The notes beneath the pieces were generated by a model. It made no database searches. It saw only the letters and a list, made by a program, of their open reading frames with translations, and was not told where the DNA came from. DNA of 64,000 nucleotides from Flaccisagitta enflata (taxonomy: Eukaryota > Chaetognatha > Sagittoidea > Aphragmophora): contig OZ231126.1 of the NCBI GenBank assembly GCA_965153355.1, forward strand, positions 70,432,001 through 70,496,000, written 5' to 3'. A program made the position numbers and the translations under genes. Shown here piece by piece: positions 36,735 to 48,606 of the stretch. The number at the start of each line of letters is the position of its first letter. Position 1 is the stretch's first letter.

Positions 36735-37490
36735 CTCCAAAGAACCAAACAGCCGATATCTAGGTCCTGTAGAAAACAGGAAAATCAGTCGAGCCCCAAC
36801 CCTCATCTATCTACACGCTTTTGACTGAGTAACAACCTTGTTGTTAACAACATTGAGGCTCAGATTGTCAGAAAAATAAGAACATAATTAGCAACATCGT
36901 CAGCCTCAGAAAATGGAAAATATAATACAACTTCAGCCTCATGCCCAACTAATAACAACTAATCTCTTTGATTCATTTCTACTTCCGTTGCTTTAAATTG
37001 TCACACGTAGCGATTTCATAAAAGAGGTAGCTTTTTCTTCTTTTGAAGCATCATATCCCCTTTGTTGAAGTAACATTTTTATTCATGGTTTTGAATTGTT
37101 TTACTCCTTTCATTTCATTCCTACCCTAGTTCCCTTTTGTTCCACAAAAAGCAGCGAAAGGAATGATAGCAGACATCGTAATAAATCCTTACTCTAGAAG
37201 ATTGATGAGAAAAAAAATAACAACAATTTAGCAATAGTTTGAGCCTCATATCGTCATTCAAATAACAACATTGAGTCTCAGGAAAAAATAACCCGTTGTT
37301 ACTCAGTCAAAGGCGTGTATCCAAAATTAGATCCAAATATGCACTCTCAGGACCTAAATCAACTCTTACAGGCCTCAAGTATATACTTCATGGTCTGAGA
37401 GAAACCTTCTCAGGCCTCAAATCAGCTCTTTCAGGCCTAAGATATTCCCTCTCAGGCCTCAACTAAACCTCTCAGGCCTTGAATGGATTT
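36735..37490 (+). mobile_element. Family B remnant split by a MITE
   Basis: CAGCGGCTCCAAAGAACC and AGGTCCTGTAGAAAACAGG match the B start region. After the inserted element (36814-37317) the CTCTCAGGCCTCAA minisatellite continues to about 37490. The tail hairpin is absent. Confidence 0.6.
36814..37317. mobile_element. Mariner-like MITE nested in family B
   Basis: The ends CACGC(C)TTTTGACTGAGTAA continue to CAAC as inverted repeats of about 25 bp. TA lies at 36812-36813 and 37318-37319. 504 bp, non-coding, with scattered CATTGAGGCTCAG/TTGAGTCTCAGG words near each end. Confidence 0.8.
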
Positions 37491-38816
37491 GCGTTGTGGG
37501 AGTAAGGTTTCAAAGGCAAAACAAATGAACTATGCTGATCTGAGATGAAGCGACTCTACAGACACTGCTAACCAACTAAAAGTGATCATCTGAGCTCGCA
37601 CGGTTTTATTTAAAAACATAAGGCTAACGCTCAAACGCGTCTTGAGGTGATAAAGACAATGAACCAGATTTGCCTTTCATCTTGTTTATTTTTTGGATAC
37701 TAAACAAAAAATTACTGTTACTTATTATTGGCTTCCGCAATATTGTCGGTTACTGATTTTGTTTGCCATGCTTTCCTCTTTATTTTCAGAAAAAAAAAAG
37801 GATTGAAAGGAATCAGCATTCAGCGACGTCCAAACCTTGAATGACTGTATTACAAGAATGATTGTGCATTTCCCAAATCGAGAACCATTTCCCAAAATTG
37901 CAACGCATCGCCTAGTAAAGTAGACAAGTAGCTCATTGTTGAGCTCATTGTTGACAAGTAGCTCATTGTTGTATCTTACCAGCCTGACTAACCGACTGCA
38001 ATAGTGTTACGTACACTTTTTATCTTTTAAAAGAACGTCATTTTTTTCTGAAGCCTTCAAAAGAGATAGAGATAGCTACTATTAAAATAACTACAACATT
38101 ATTAATTCTTGAGCGATTTCAAGGCTTGATGTTCTTATAAACTAGGTTCTTATGAGAAATAAAAAGTGTACTTTATATCGTACAGAGCGTTTTTGTCGCG
38201 TACTTCACGACTGTGGAAGTCACTTTGTCAATCCGTCCATCTATCCATCTGTTTTTCCGTCTGTCAATTGGTCTCCGTCCATGCATCCGTCTGTTCGTCC
38301 GTCCGTCCATCAGTCCTTCCTTCCATACATCGCCAAATCCATTTTTTTTTCAAAAGGTCAGACGCATGTGACGTTGTTCTTATTAACTTGTTCTTTCCCG
38401 CAAGCCTTAAACAGTTAAACAACTGAGGGCAAAGAAAACAGGAAATCCTAAATCGAAATAAATGATCTTTTTGGAGGGATGAGGAATGATTAATCACGTT
38501 TGCCCCGAAGGTTATACTCGACTCTCGGCTTTTCATTAAAAAACATCACGTGACCTTTGTTAAACCATTTGAAGTGCTCATCACGTGACCAAGACTTAAC
38601 GCGTGTCTCTAATTCAAATAATCAGAAAACTGACAACCAAACGATAGTATTTGAACCACCTCTAACAACTGCTTTGAAGAGGCCGCTCAGGTCATGTTTC
38701 AAAAAACTGCTTTAGGTCTTCTACCCTCTCACCTACTTTGAACAGTTGAAGCCTTTTTTACATGATTTACATAAATTGATTTTACGGAGCAAGTATCAAA
38801 CGAAACTGAAACTTAC
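37491..38816. other. Unannotated stretch
   Basis: GTAGCTCATTGTTGA recurs near 37930-37975. A short CCGT/CCAT run lies at 38228-38325. No gene recognised. Confidence 0.4.
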
Positions 38817-39763
38817 GTCTTCAATAGGGTGGTCGGGAAATGGGTCAAATTTCATATATTGATATACTTAGGCCCTTTGCAAAAATATCCAATAAAAGAG
38901 GGATTTCTCACAAGTTGGGGTGTGTAATCAAACAGAAAACCTTGTCGGCAAAACCATAGGTTTACTATGGGGACTTTTTCTTTTGCCATAGGAAGCCTAT
39001 AGTTTTGCCGACATGGTTTAATCTTCAAATTCAGACCTCTGCTTGTGGGAAAACCTTCTTTTTTGGTACATTTATGTCACAGTGCAAACGAGCACGCAAT
39101 TTGACAAGTCAAAACGATTTATACAATATTTTCTGTTTTTATCTATTCAAAGATTTTTTATTGAGATAAAGGTTTTGTAGTTGGTAATCATCAATTTTTT
39201 GCATAGAAAAGCGTTTTTCTGTACCATATGCTTTGGAAATGTGAGAAAAAAGGATGCCAAATTGATGGATTTTTAACAAAAATTGATTCTTGTGCATAGA
39301 CATGTCTCGCGTGAAAAACCGAATCTATCTCTGAATTCAAAATTTTGCATTTTGAAAAACATGGCATCAGTCTAAACACTTTTAAGAAACAGGCCATGTG
39401 TTTAAAAATGCAAAATTTTGCATACAGAGACAGATTCGGTTTTTCACGTGGCAACACCTAATGTTTTCCGTGCAATTCTTTTTAAGAAAATCTGTTGTTT
39501 CACTGAGTATGCTGTGACTTTACCGATGCGAGATCGATACTATTGGTCAGTTAACCGCTTTTTAATCAATTTAGGGAGTATAAAGCATGCATAAGACTTT
39601 AGTTTTTGCTATATTTTCGCTGCATAGCAGCGTATTCCATCACAGAACAGAACGATTTGTCAAATTTGACGCTGTTCTGCACCACGACTTATGCAAAAAA
39701 CTAGAGTATATGACGGCTTCCCTCCGAAGGCAACATTTGTGTTTCAAAGAAGGTTAAAATAGA

Positions 39764-41551
39764 AACAAGGCCAACACCTATAAGTCGCGTGCAGGACAAA
39801 AATACCTGAACTGACCTGACTCCTTATTGTATCTTTTTATCGAAAATCAGACTTAAACGCAACCCAAAACAGACCCAAACCAGACTCAAACCAGACTCAA
39901 ACCAGACTCAAACCAGACTCAAAACAGACTCAAACCAGACTCAAACCAGAATCAAACCAGATCGAAACCAGACCTAAATCAGACATAAACCAGACATAAA
40001 CCAGATTTAAGCCAGACTCAAACCAGACTCAAACCAGACTCAAACCAGACTCAAACCAGACTCAAACCAGACTTAAACCAGACTTAAACCAGGCACAAAC
40101 CAGGCTCAAACCAGACTCAAACCAGACTCAAACCAGACTCAAACAAGACTCAAGCCAGACTCAAACCAGACTCAAACCAGATTCAAACCAGACTCAAACC
40201 AGACTCAAACCAGACTCAAACCAGACTCAAACCAGAATTAAACCAGAATTAAACCAAACCAAAACCAGACCAAAACCCGACCGGAACCAGACCTAAATCA
40301 GACCTAAATCAAACATAAACCAGACAAAAACCAGACATACACCAGACCTAAACCAGACCTAACCCAGACCTAAACCAGACATAAATCAGACATGAACCAG
40401 TCTTAAACCAGACTTAAACCAGACTTAAACCAGACTTAAACCAGACTAAAACCAGACTTAAACCAGACTTAAACCAGACTTAAACCAGACTTAAACCATA
40501 CTTATTTTTAATATCATTTTAACCAGCAGACTTAAACCAGCAGACTTAAACCAGCAGACTTAAACCAGCAGACTTAAACCATTAGACCAGCAGATTTAAA
40601 CCATTAGATTTAAACCAGCAGACTTAAACCAGCAGATTTAAACCAGCAGACTTTAACCAGCAGACTTAACCCATTCAATCTAAACCAGCAGACTTAAACC
40701 AGCAGATTTAAACCAGCAGATTTAAACCAGCAGACTTTAACCATCAGACTTTACCCAGCAGACTTTAACCAGCAGACTTTAACCAGCAGACTTTAACCAG
40801 CAGACTTTAACCAGCAGACTTTAACCAAAAATGACCAAAAAAGACCAAAATGACCAAAATGATCAAAAATGACCAAAAATGACCAAAATGACCAAAATGA
40901 CCAAAGATGACCAAAGATGACCAAAGATGACCAAAAATGACCAAATTGACCAAAAATGACCAAAATGACCAAAATGACCAAATTGCCAAAAAATGACCAA
41001 ATTGACAAAAAATGATCAAAAATGATCAAAAATGACCAAAAATGACCAAAAATGACCAAAATGACCTAAAATGACCAAAAATGACCAAAATGACCTAAAA
41101 TGACCAAAATGACCAAAATGACCAAAAATGACCAAAAATGATCAAAATACCCAAAAATGACCAAAAATGACCAAAAATGATCAAAAATGATCAAAAATGG
41201 CCAAAAATGACCAAAATGACCAAAATGACTAAAAATGACCAAAAATAATAATCAAAAATAATCAAAAATGACCAAAAATGACCAAAAATGATCCAATATG
41301 ACCATAAATGACCAAAATGACCAAAATGACCAAAATGACCAAAATGACCAAAAATGGCCAAAAATGACCAAAAATAACCAAAAATGACTAAAAGCAACCA
41401 ATAATTCCCAAAAACAACAAAAAAATGACTCAAAATAACTCCAGACGACCCAAAAAGACGAAAAAAGCTAAGTGTGACCGACAGACCGACAGACCGACAG
41501 ACCGACAGACCGACAGAGTGGGTCATAGAGTCGCGTGCACGCGACTAAAAA
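39764..41551 (+). mobile_element. Giant family A element (1.79 kb) made of three minisatellites
   Basis: It starts AACAAGGCCAACACCTATAAG then GTCGCGTGCAGGAC. It then consists of CCAGACTCAAA units (about 39850-40500), CCAGCAGACTTAAA units (about 40510-40826) and CCAAAAATGA units (about 40827-41400). GACCGACAGACC repeats and the hairpin AGTCGCGTGCACGCGACT then AAAAA close it. The ends are as well kept as in 139-bp copies. Confidence 0.88.
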
Positions 41552-42594
41552 TGTATAAATCAAAATGTAAAAATAAATGAATAAAAGTGATTGAGATAGC
41601 TCAGACATCATATTAAAAAGAAAAATTTGCATTTACTTAGCAAGAGGACCAAGTTTAGCCAATGTTACCAAAAAAATTGTTTTGAAAATTTATACTTATT
41701 TTATTTTTGGTCACTGACAAGGGGCTGGTCGAAATTCTAAGTTTGCATAGGAAATGAAAAAAATGAAAAAACAAAGAACATAGTTCTCACCCCAAATCGA
41801 TTACAGAGAGAACTATGTTTTTTAAAATGCAAAATTTCCCTGTCTTTTGCTTTCTTAAAATTTCGACCTCAGAAAATGAAAAAAAATGTAAGCAGAAATT
41901 CACTAAAAACATCATTTTCATGCTTATTTTCATGTGAAACGCATAGTTCAAATTACATTTTAAGTCAAAATATGATAAAAATGTATGCACCAAGTGTCCT
42001 TAGAGACAATTTGTCCACTTAAATAGGACATCCCAGACAGGATGCAGTATCATGAAAGTATAAAAGTGGTTTCTCAAACTGACCATCGACATCCTCTAGG
42101 ACCAAAATGATTGTTGTTTCATGCTTTCTTTGAAAAATGTGCAACGGGTGCCCATTAATAGATCACTTGTTGTGGAGCCAAAAATTGCAAAAAAACGCCA
42201 AAATTGACTATTTTCACTATATCTTAATCTCAATTACCCCAATCCTATGGCAGTTATGCTAGCAAGCACAGCTTCATGAATAGATGAACTTTCAAGAAAA
42301 ACCAGAATTTCAGTTCTGTGCATAAAGTACACTTGATTATATCACTATTGTGCAGCTAAAAAATGGGAAATGATTCATTCCCTCTAAATCGTATCAATCA
42401 TCCTATCCTCATGCACCCCATTTACTTGACCATTATGTGAGCTGCAGAGGCTTTACAATCAGAAAGAACCTGTCGAGTCAACCATGAATTAAAACTATGC
42501 CCTTTTTTGGCCATTTAGCCATTTCCGGTTGCTTTGTCTGTCCATGGGTCCAAGAGTTCTTGAGCACATGTCCAATAAGTCGCTCACATGTCAT

Positions 42595-43306
42595 ATTGTT
42601 AGCGGTACCTGATGCCCCATTTATTCTAATTATTATCTCAGGTTATCCAGATTAATGGGGCGGTGGCCTTCTAGGGGGCGATGACCTATGATTCCATGTT
42701 CTAGGGGGGCTGATTTGAGAACTGAGGAGTATGGCTTGAGGCATAAGGGAGCTGGCCTGAGGCTTGAGAGAAGGGCAAGGAGGCACAGGATGATAGGAGG
42801 GTTAATTTAAGGCTTGAAAAAGGTTTAGATGAGGCATGGAATAGCATTTTTGAGACCTGGGATGCTCAATTCAAGGAATAGGAGGGCTAATGTGAGGCTA
42901 GGGAGGGTCAATTTGAGGCCTAAGAGGGCTTATTTGAGGCTTTGATTGGCTGAGTTGCAGCCTGAGAAGGAAGAATTTGAGGCTTAGGGGGGTCAATTCA
43001 TGGCCTGAAAGAGCTATTTTTGACGGCTAATTAGAGGCCTGGGAGGATCAATATGAGGCCTAGGAGTGATAGTTTAAGACTTGGGAGGGTCAATTTGAGG
43101 CCTGAGAAAGTTTATTTAAGGCCTTTAATGGCTGATTTGAGACCTGGGATAGCAAATTTGAGGCTTGGGAGGGTCAATTGTAGGTCTGAGAGGGCTCGGG
43201 AAGGCCAATTTCATGCCTTAGGTTTTTTTGGCTTTGGGGGGTGGAAGATGGAGAGACAGAAAAAATTTCCTTGTATGAAATCATTGATAATTGGCCGCTG
43301 CCAAAA
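42595..43306 (-). mobile_element. Family B element, reverse orientation
   Basis: The minus strand begins GGCAGCGGCC (43297-43306), runs through TTGAGGCCTGAG-type units, and ends near CAGGTACCGCTAACAATATG, which matches the GGGTACCGCTGACCATATG tail of other copies. Confidence 0.6.
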
Positions 43307-43337
43307 AACTAGAAAATCAAGCGTTTTAGATGCTTTT

Positions 43338-44375
43338 GGGGCAGCAGCCCCAAAGGGCCAATGTCCTATGGAACACAGAGATGAATTTCTATATGTCTGT
43401 TTATCCATCTGAATGTCTGTACATCCATCTATCCGTACATCCCCCCAGGCCAGAAGCCCCAATCCAGCCTATCAAGACCATATATCTACCAAATGGAGCC
43501 TAGAATCAGCTCTCTCAGGCACAAAACCAGCCCTCCCAGACCTGAAATCAGCTTTCTCAGGTCTAATATCAGCCCTCACAGGCCTAAAATCAGTCCCTTT
43601 CAGACTGATATCAGACTTCTAAGAGATGCTCAGTTCTTCTGTTACCTCTTCCCTGAAAGTATGAAAATTCACCTATGATCTGCAGGACATCGCACATAGA
43701 TTGGAGAGTGTACCATAACAGGTCAAAAATATAAGCCAGTGCCTAGAGATGACAGCTATGGTATAAAAATGTTCTTAAGTATGTGTAGATCACACCAATA
43801 TGGGGTTTTGCCTGCGTCATGATTCATCTAGGGACATTTTTTTGCTCTTGAACTCAGTAGGTTTAACATTTTGGAGGCTCTGAATGGACATGATTTTTTT
43901 CATCTGAGATTGGAATTTTGCGAGTTTTTTTTAATAGGTCCTACAAATTTAGGAGCAGGCTTACCAAATTTTATACATGGCGTATTCAATCAGTCCTGAA
44001 CCTTTGCTAAAGATTTGGCATCCTCCCTCTTATCATAAGTACCATTTTTCATTTCTAGAATAGTACCATATGAAATGGAAAAAACATTTTTTGCTGTATT
44101 TTAATTTGAGAGAAGTAGTTAACTTCAAGGGGCAAAAAGAGGCTTTGGATTAGCTATGACGCAGGTAAAACCATATGTTTTCTTGCTCAGGGTAAGCAAC
44201 TGTACTAGTTTCAGTCGTTTATTTAGGTCAAAAGTGCCAGCATAATTTTTTTTGTCTTGAGGTGACGCCCTCTGGGAACATAGTGCATCGGTTCTTTAGG
44301 TTACCACCCTGCTCTCACCCCATTACCTTCAAACTGCAATAGAGCAGGGAATTGGGTACCACTGACCATATGGTA
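43338..44375 (+). mobile_element. Family B element with unexplained insert
   Basis: GGGGCAGCAGCCCCAAAGGG, ATGTCCTATGGAACACAGAG and CTCTCAGGCACAAAACC-type units occupy 43338-43690. The tail AGAGCAGGGAATTGGGTACC appears only at about 44340-44360. The roughly 570 bp between is not family B and is presumably another insertion whose ends I could not define. Confidence 0.5.
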
Positions 44376-44384
44376 TGTCTGTAG

Positions 44385-44468
44385 AGGGGGTGCCATGGGG
44401 TGAAAAGGGAGGTTGAACGCTCCTGCCAACCCATCTGCTACAACATTGTAACCCCGCATTACTTGTTC
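44385..44468 (-). mobile_element. Family A 5' fragment
   Basis: Minus strand AACAAGTAATGCGGGGTTAC, then GCAGATGGGTTGGCAGGAGC, matching the starts of 27303-27519 and 12285-12540. The 3' hairpin is absent. Confidence 0.5.
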
Positions 44469-44478
44469 TTCCTTTTTT

Positions 44479-45140
44479 GGGCAGCGGCCCCAGAGGGGCA
44501 CATGACCTATGATTCCACATAGGGCGATTTTCTCCGGTGTATGTCCCCCGTCCCCCTAAATCAGACCTCTGAGACCCCAAATTGGCCCTCTTGGACCCAA
44601 GATCAGATCAGATCAGGTCTCTCAGACCCCAAATCAAGCCTCTCAGACCCCAAATCAAGCCTCTCAGACTCGTATTCAGGCCTCTCAGACCCCAAATCAG
44701 GCCTCCCAGACCACAAATTGGGTCTCTCAGACCCTAAATCAGGCCTCTCAGACCCCAAATTGGTCCCCAAATCAGGCCTCTCAGACCCCAAATCAGAGGT
44801 CTCGGACCCCAGATCAGGTCTCTCAGATCCCAAATCAGGCCTCTCAGACTTGTAGTCAAATCTCTCAGACCTCAAATCAGGCCTCTCAGACCACAAATCA
44901 GGCCTCTCAGACCCAAAATCAAGCCCCTCAGACCCCAAGTCAAGCCTCCCAGACCTTAATTCAGGCCTCCCAGACTTCAAATCACGCCTTTGAAACCTAA
45001 TATCAACACTAGCAGACCCTAACTTCGAAAATAGCTCTGTGTGGAATCAAAGGTTATCTGCCCCTCTGGGGCCGCTGCCCCCTCACCATCACATCCTCAT
45101 ATAAACCAACTCGGGTACATCGGGTACCGCTGACCATGTG
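44479..45140 (+). mobile_element. Family B element with CTCAGACCCCAAATC array
   Basis: GGGCAGCGGCCCCAGAGGGG opens it and CCCCTCTGGGGCCGCTGCCC closes the array (inverse ends). Between are about 25 units of CTCAGACCCCAAATCAGGC. The tail ends GGGTACCGCTGACCATGTG. Confidence 0.75.
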
Positions 45141-46976
45141 ACACTTTTGCGACTATTAAGGTCATAAAGCCGCTGCAGCTCACACAATAGTCAAATGCAT
45201 GGAGTGAGGATAGGACAATTGATATAGTCAAGAAGAAATGATATACGCTTATTTTTTCAATTTTTGCTATTTTTGAGTTTTTCGCATTTTTTACTGCACC
45301 AATAGTGATGTAATCACGTGTACCTGAGGCACAGAACTAAAATTCTTGTTGTCCTTGCAAAGTTTTAAGTCAGAGGAACTGTACCAGCCAGGATAACTGC
45401 TGTAGGACTGGGGTAATTGAGATTAACATAAGACAGCGTGCCCATGAAGCCAACATTTAGGGTATCAATTTGGGTCAAAATGGGAAAAATGTGAGAGTTA
45501 AAAAAGAAAAACAAATGAATAAACGTGATTGAGATTAGATATACATGATATTTGAAAGTAAAATTTGCATCCCCTTGGCAAGAAACTCAGATTTTGCCAC
45601 TATTACTGAAGATGTTATACTAAAAATTTCTACAAATTTCTTTTCTGTAGGCTGACAGGGTGCTGGTCGAAATTATAAGTTTGCATAGAAAACAAAAAAA
45701 TGGAAAAACAAAAAACATAGTTCTCTTCCAAATTCGATTACAAAGAGAACTATGTTTTTGAAAATGCAAAAAATCCCCGCATTTGGCTGTCTTATAATTT
45801 CGACCACAGTAAAAAGGTAGATTTAAATTCTTTTTCTTTGTAGTTTGCCTTAAGTAAGAAAGCTTTCTCGGTTGTATAACTGCCTGTGAGTGAATTTTTT
45901 TAATAAGTCACTATCAATGATCACTGATAAGAAGCTTCAATGCTTCGGTAACAGTTTTCTATGATTTCTACACACAAAAAACTACTATTTTCTGATTTTT
46001 CCCTCATTATGTAAATTATCTTTGTCACCCAAGGTACATAGCTTTTGACCTCTCCCCTGATTATAATAATGAAAATCCGGCCCCAGCATCGCTTTGACAT
46101 CTTATTGGGAACCCTGATGGAGAATATAATCAGCTCTGGTAGCAACAAAATTGTATTGATTGTCATGAAAATGTTATGATTTGAAGAGTCATGGGAAAAA
46201 TTGTCGACGGTTTTTCGCAAAAATGCCACTATTTTGCTGCTTTTTTTCATATGTATTGTCTATCGAATCACCCTTAAGCGGCTATGTTGAGGTGTACATT
46301 AGCGTATTAAGTGCCGACAGTGACTACAAGACCAAAGAAAACGTTTATGAGGGGATTTATGACGCCGTATTGAACTTAAAGTAGGCTGAAGCGTTTGCTG
46401 TTTTTCTGGGGGACTTGCCGTCATAAGGTGAAAAAAGCTAATTTTTCGCGTTTTTCGCGTTTTTCGCGTTTTTCGCCTCCTTAACAAGCGATCTATTAGA
46501 GGGCACCCGTTGCACATTTCTCAAAAAAATCACAAAACAACAATCATTTTGGTCCAAGAGGATGTCGATGGTCCCAAAAGAACACCACTTTTGATAGATT
46601 TTAGTAGTAGCCTTCAGAACCAGCTGGTCTGGGATGTCCTAACTTAAAGCATTCCAGCTTCATTATTATCCTGATAATAATGCAAAAAGTATGGTGAAAC
46701 ACTTCATTTTTCTTCATAAATTTTCTGTCATATCTTTTTTTGAAATTTGACCCTATTTCATGACCACCCTAGTCTTCAAGAATACCAGTTTGAATATCTT
46801 TCACTGTTACAAAATATGTTGACAGTTTGGAACAGTTACTTGTTATGGTTAGTTTAACTTTTCACAAAATGGATTATGATTCAAAAGTGTTGACACTTCA
46901 CACTTTCAAACAGTTCATGATCAGTCTGTTGGTATGTACTTTACACCAAAATGGATTACAATTAGAAACAAGGTCA

Positions 46977-47480
46977 ACAAACCTTAGTCGCGTGGTAATA
47001 AGGGTAATAAAGGTAGTAAAGGTAATAAAGGTAATGAAGGTAATTAAGGTAATTATAATCACCTATAATAACTATAATTTAAGCTATATATCAAATAATA
47101 CCTATAATTTAAGCTATATATCAAAAAGTACCCTAGAGTACCTAAAGTACCCTTAAGTACCCCAAAGCACCCTTAAGTACCTAATGTACCCTGAAGTACC
47201 CTAAAGTACCCTGAAGTATCCTAAAGTGGCCTGAAGTACCCTATGGTACTATAAAACACCTTTAGTACTTAGAGTACTCTTAAGTACCCTGAAGTACCTA
47301 AAGTACCCTTAAGTATCCTCAAAGTACCCTTAAGTATCTTTAAGTACTAAGAAGTACCCTTAAGTACCTTTAAAACGAAGAATTATGCTATATTTCAAAA
47401 ATGTGACGGACAGACCGACCGACCGACCGACCAACCGACCGACATAGCGGCTTCTAGAGTCGCGTTCACGCGACTAAAAA
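46977..47480 (+). mobile_element. Family A element with opposed arrays
   Basis: AACAAGGTCAACAAACC, TTAGTCGCGTGG, a GGTAATAAA array, then AGTACCCTTA units that are roughly its inverse. GACCGACC repeats and AGTCGCGTTCACGCGACT then AAAAA follow. It serves as the uninterrupted reference for 22356-23430. Confidence 0.88.
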
Positions 47481-47600
47481 CTCCGGATCTCATTAAAGAA
47501 AAGGGAAAAACTTGCGAATCCAGAAAGGAAAGTACGTCATTGATTCCCGCAAATCATTCTTTCCTTCCTGTTTTCCCGAATTTTTCTCACAATTCATCCG

Positions 47601-47896
47601 TTTTTTAGATGCGTTTTCGCATCTCTATAATAGGCTGTGTCCATCAGCCGGTCCGTCGGTCGGTCGGTTGGTCGGTTGCATGGTTGTTCGGTAACCCATT
47701 CAATAGAAACATCAAAATCAAGCATTTTTTTCACAGAAAAGTGGTTCTACCCCAGTGAAAGAAGCATACATCAAGTAATTCATTCATGCAATCATTCATT
47801 CATTCACAAATGACATTCATTCATAAAAAAAAAATCATTCATTCATAAAAAACGTTCATTCAAAGAGGACGCATCGTTGGCCTACTTGGCCTTGTT
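47601..47896 (-). mobile_element. Family A element, GATGCG stem variant
   Basis: The minus strand starts AACAAGGCCAAGTAGGCC (GGCC pairs with GGCC) then GATGCGTCC, carries a CATTCATT/TTCA array, and ends AGATGCGAAAACGCATCTAAAA. The stem is AGATGCG/CGCATCT instead of AGTCGCG/CGCGACT. Confidence 0.82.
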
Positions 47897-48606
47897 TTTT
47901 GGGCAGTGGCCCCAAAGGGGACGAAGTCCTGTAGAACACAGGGGGACTTTCGTTCGTCCGTCCGTCCCTTTGTCCGCCCGTCTATTCGTCTGTCCGTCCC
48001 CCCCCTCATCAAGCCCCTCAGGCCCCAAATCTGGCCTCTCAGACCTCAAATCTGGCCTCTCAGGCCTTAAACCCAGCCTCTCAGGCCTCAAATCCAGCCT
48101 CTCAGTCCTCAAATCTGGCCTCTCAGGCCTCAGACCTGACCTCTCAGGCCTCAAATCTGGCCTCTCAGGCCTTAAATCCAGCCTCTCAGGCCTCAAATCC
48201 AGCCTCTCAGTCCTCAAATCTGGCCTCTCATGCCTCAAATTCAACTTCTCAGACCCCGCACCTGTCTCTCAGGCCTCAAACCTGGCCTCTCAGGCCTCAA
48301 ATTAGGCCTCTATGGCCTAAAATCAGCCATTTAAGTCTTAATTTTATTGCTCAGTCCTTTGGCCTTTCAAACCTTAATCCAGCCCTCTCAAGCTTCCAAT
48401 TGACATTTTCGGGCGTTACATCAGCCTCCTTAGACCTCACTTCAGGCTCTTGCAGGCCTTCAGTCAGCCCTCTATAGCATCTCATCCACTTCTTCAGGCA
48501 GGACAAACGAAAGTTCCCCTGTGTCCTACAGGACTTCGTCTCCTTTGGGGCCGCTGCCCTGCTTCCCCTCACTCCAATTCACAATCACTTAAAGCAGGGC
48601 AACGGG

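Larger units (their letters stand above)
38825..46771. mobile_element. Large hAT-type element (7.9 kb) loaded with nested insertions
   Basis: The left end TAGGGTGGTCGGGAAATGGG and right end (inverse) TAGGGTGGTCATGAAATAGG continue to GTCAAATTTC. GTCTTCAA lies at 38817-38824 and again at 46772-46779, a perfect 8-bp duplication. Subterminal inverted homology also joins 42022-42178 with 46482-46640, and 42180-42610 with 45130-45480. Nested inside are family A 39764-41551 and family B copies between 42595 and 45140. No intact transposase frame is visible. Confidence 0.8.

Noticed and set aside
39850-41400. CRISPR-like look of regularly repeated short units
   Set aside because: Units are directly adjacent with no unique spacers, the DNA is animal, and the array lies between transposable element ends.
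44603-44980. 125-codon repeat protein-like frame (SERPDLGSERPDL)
   Set aside because: Translation of the family B minisatellite, present on both strands in similar form.
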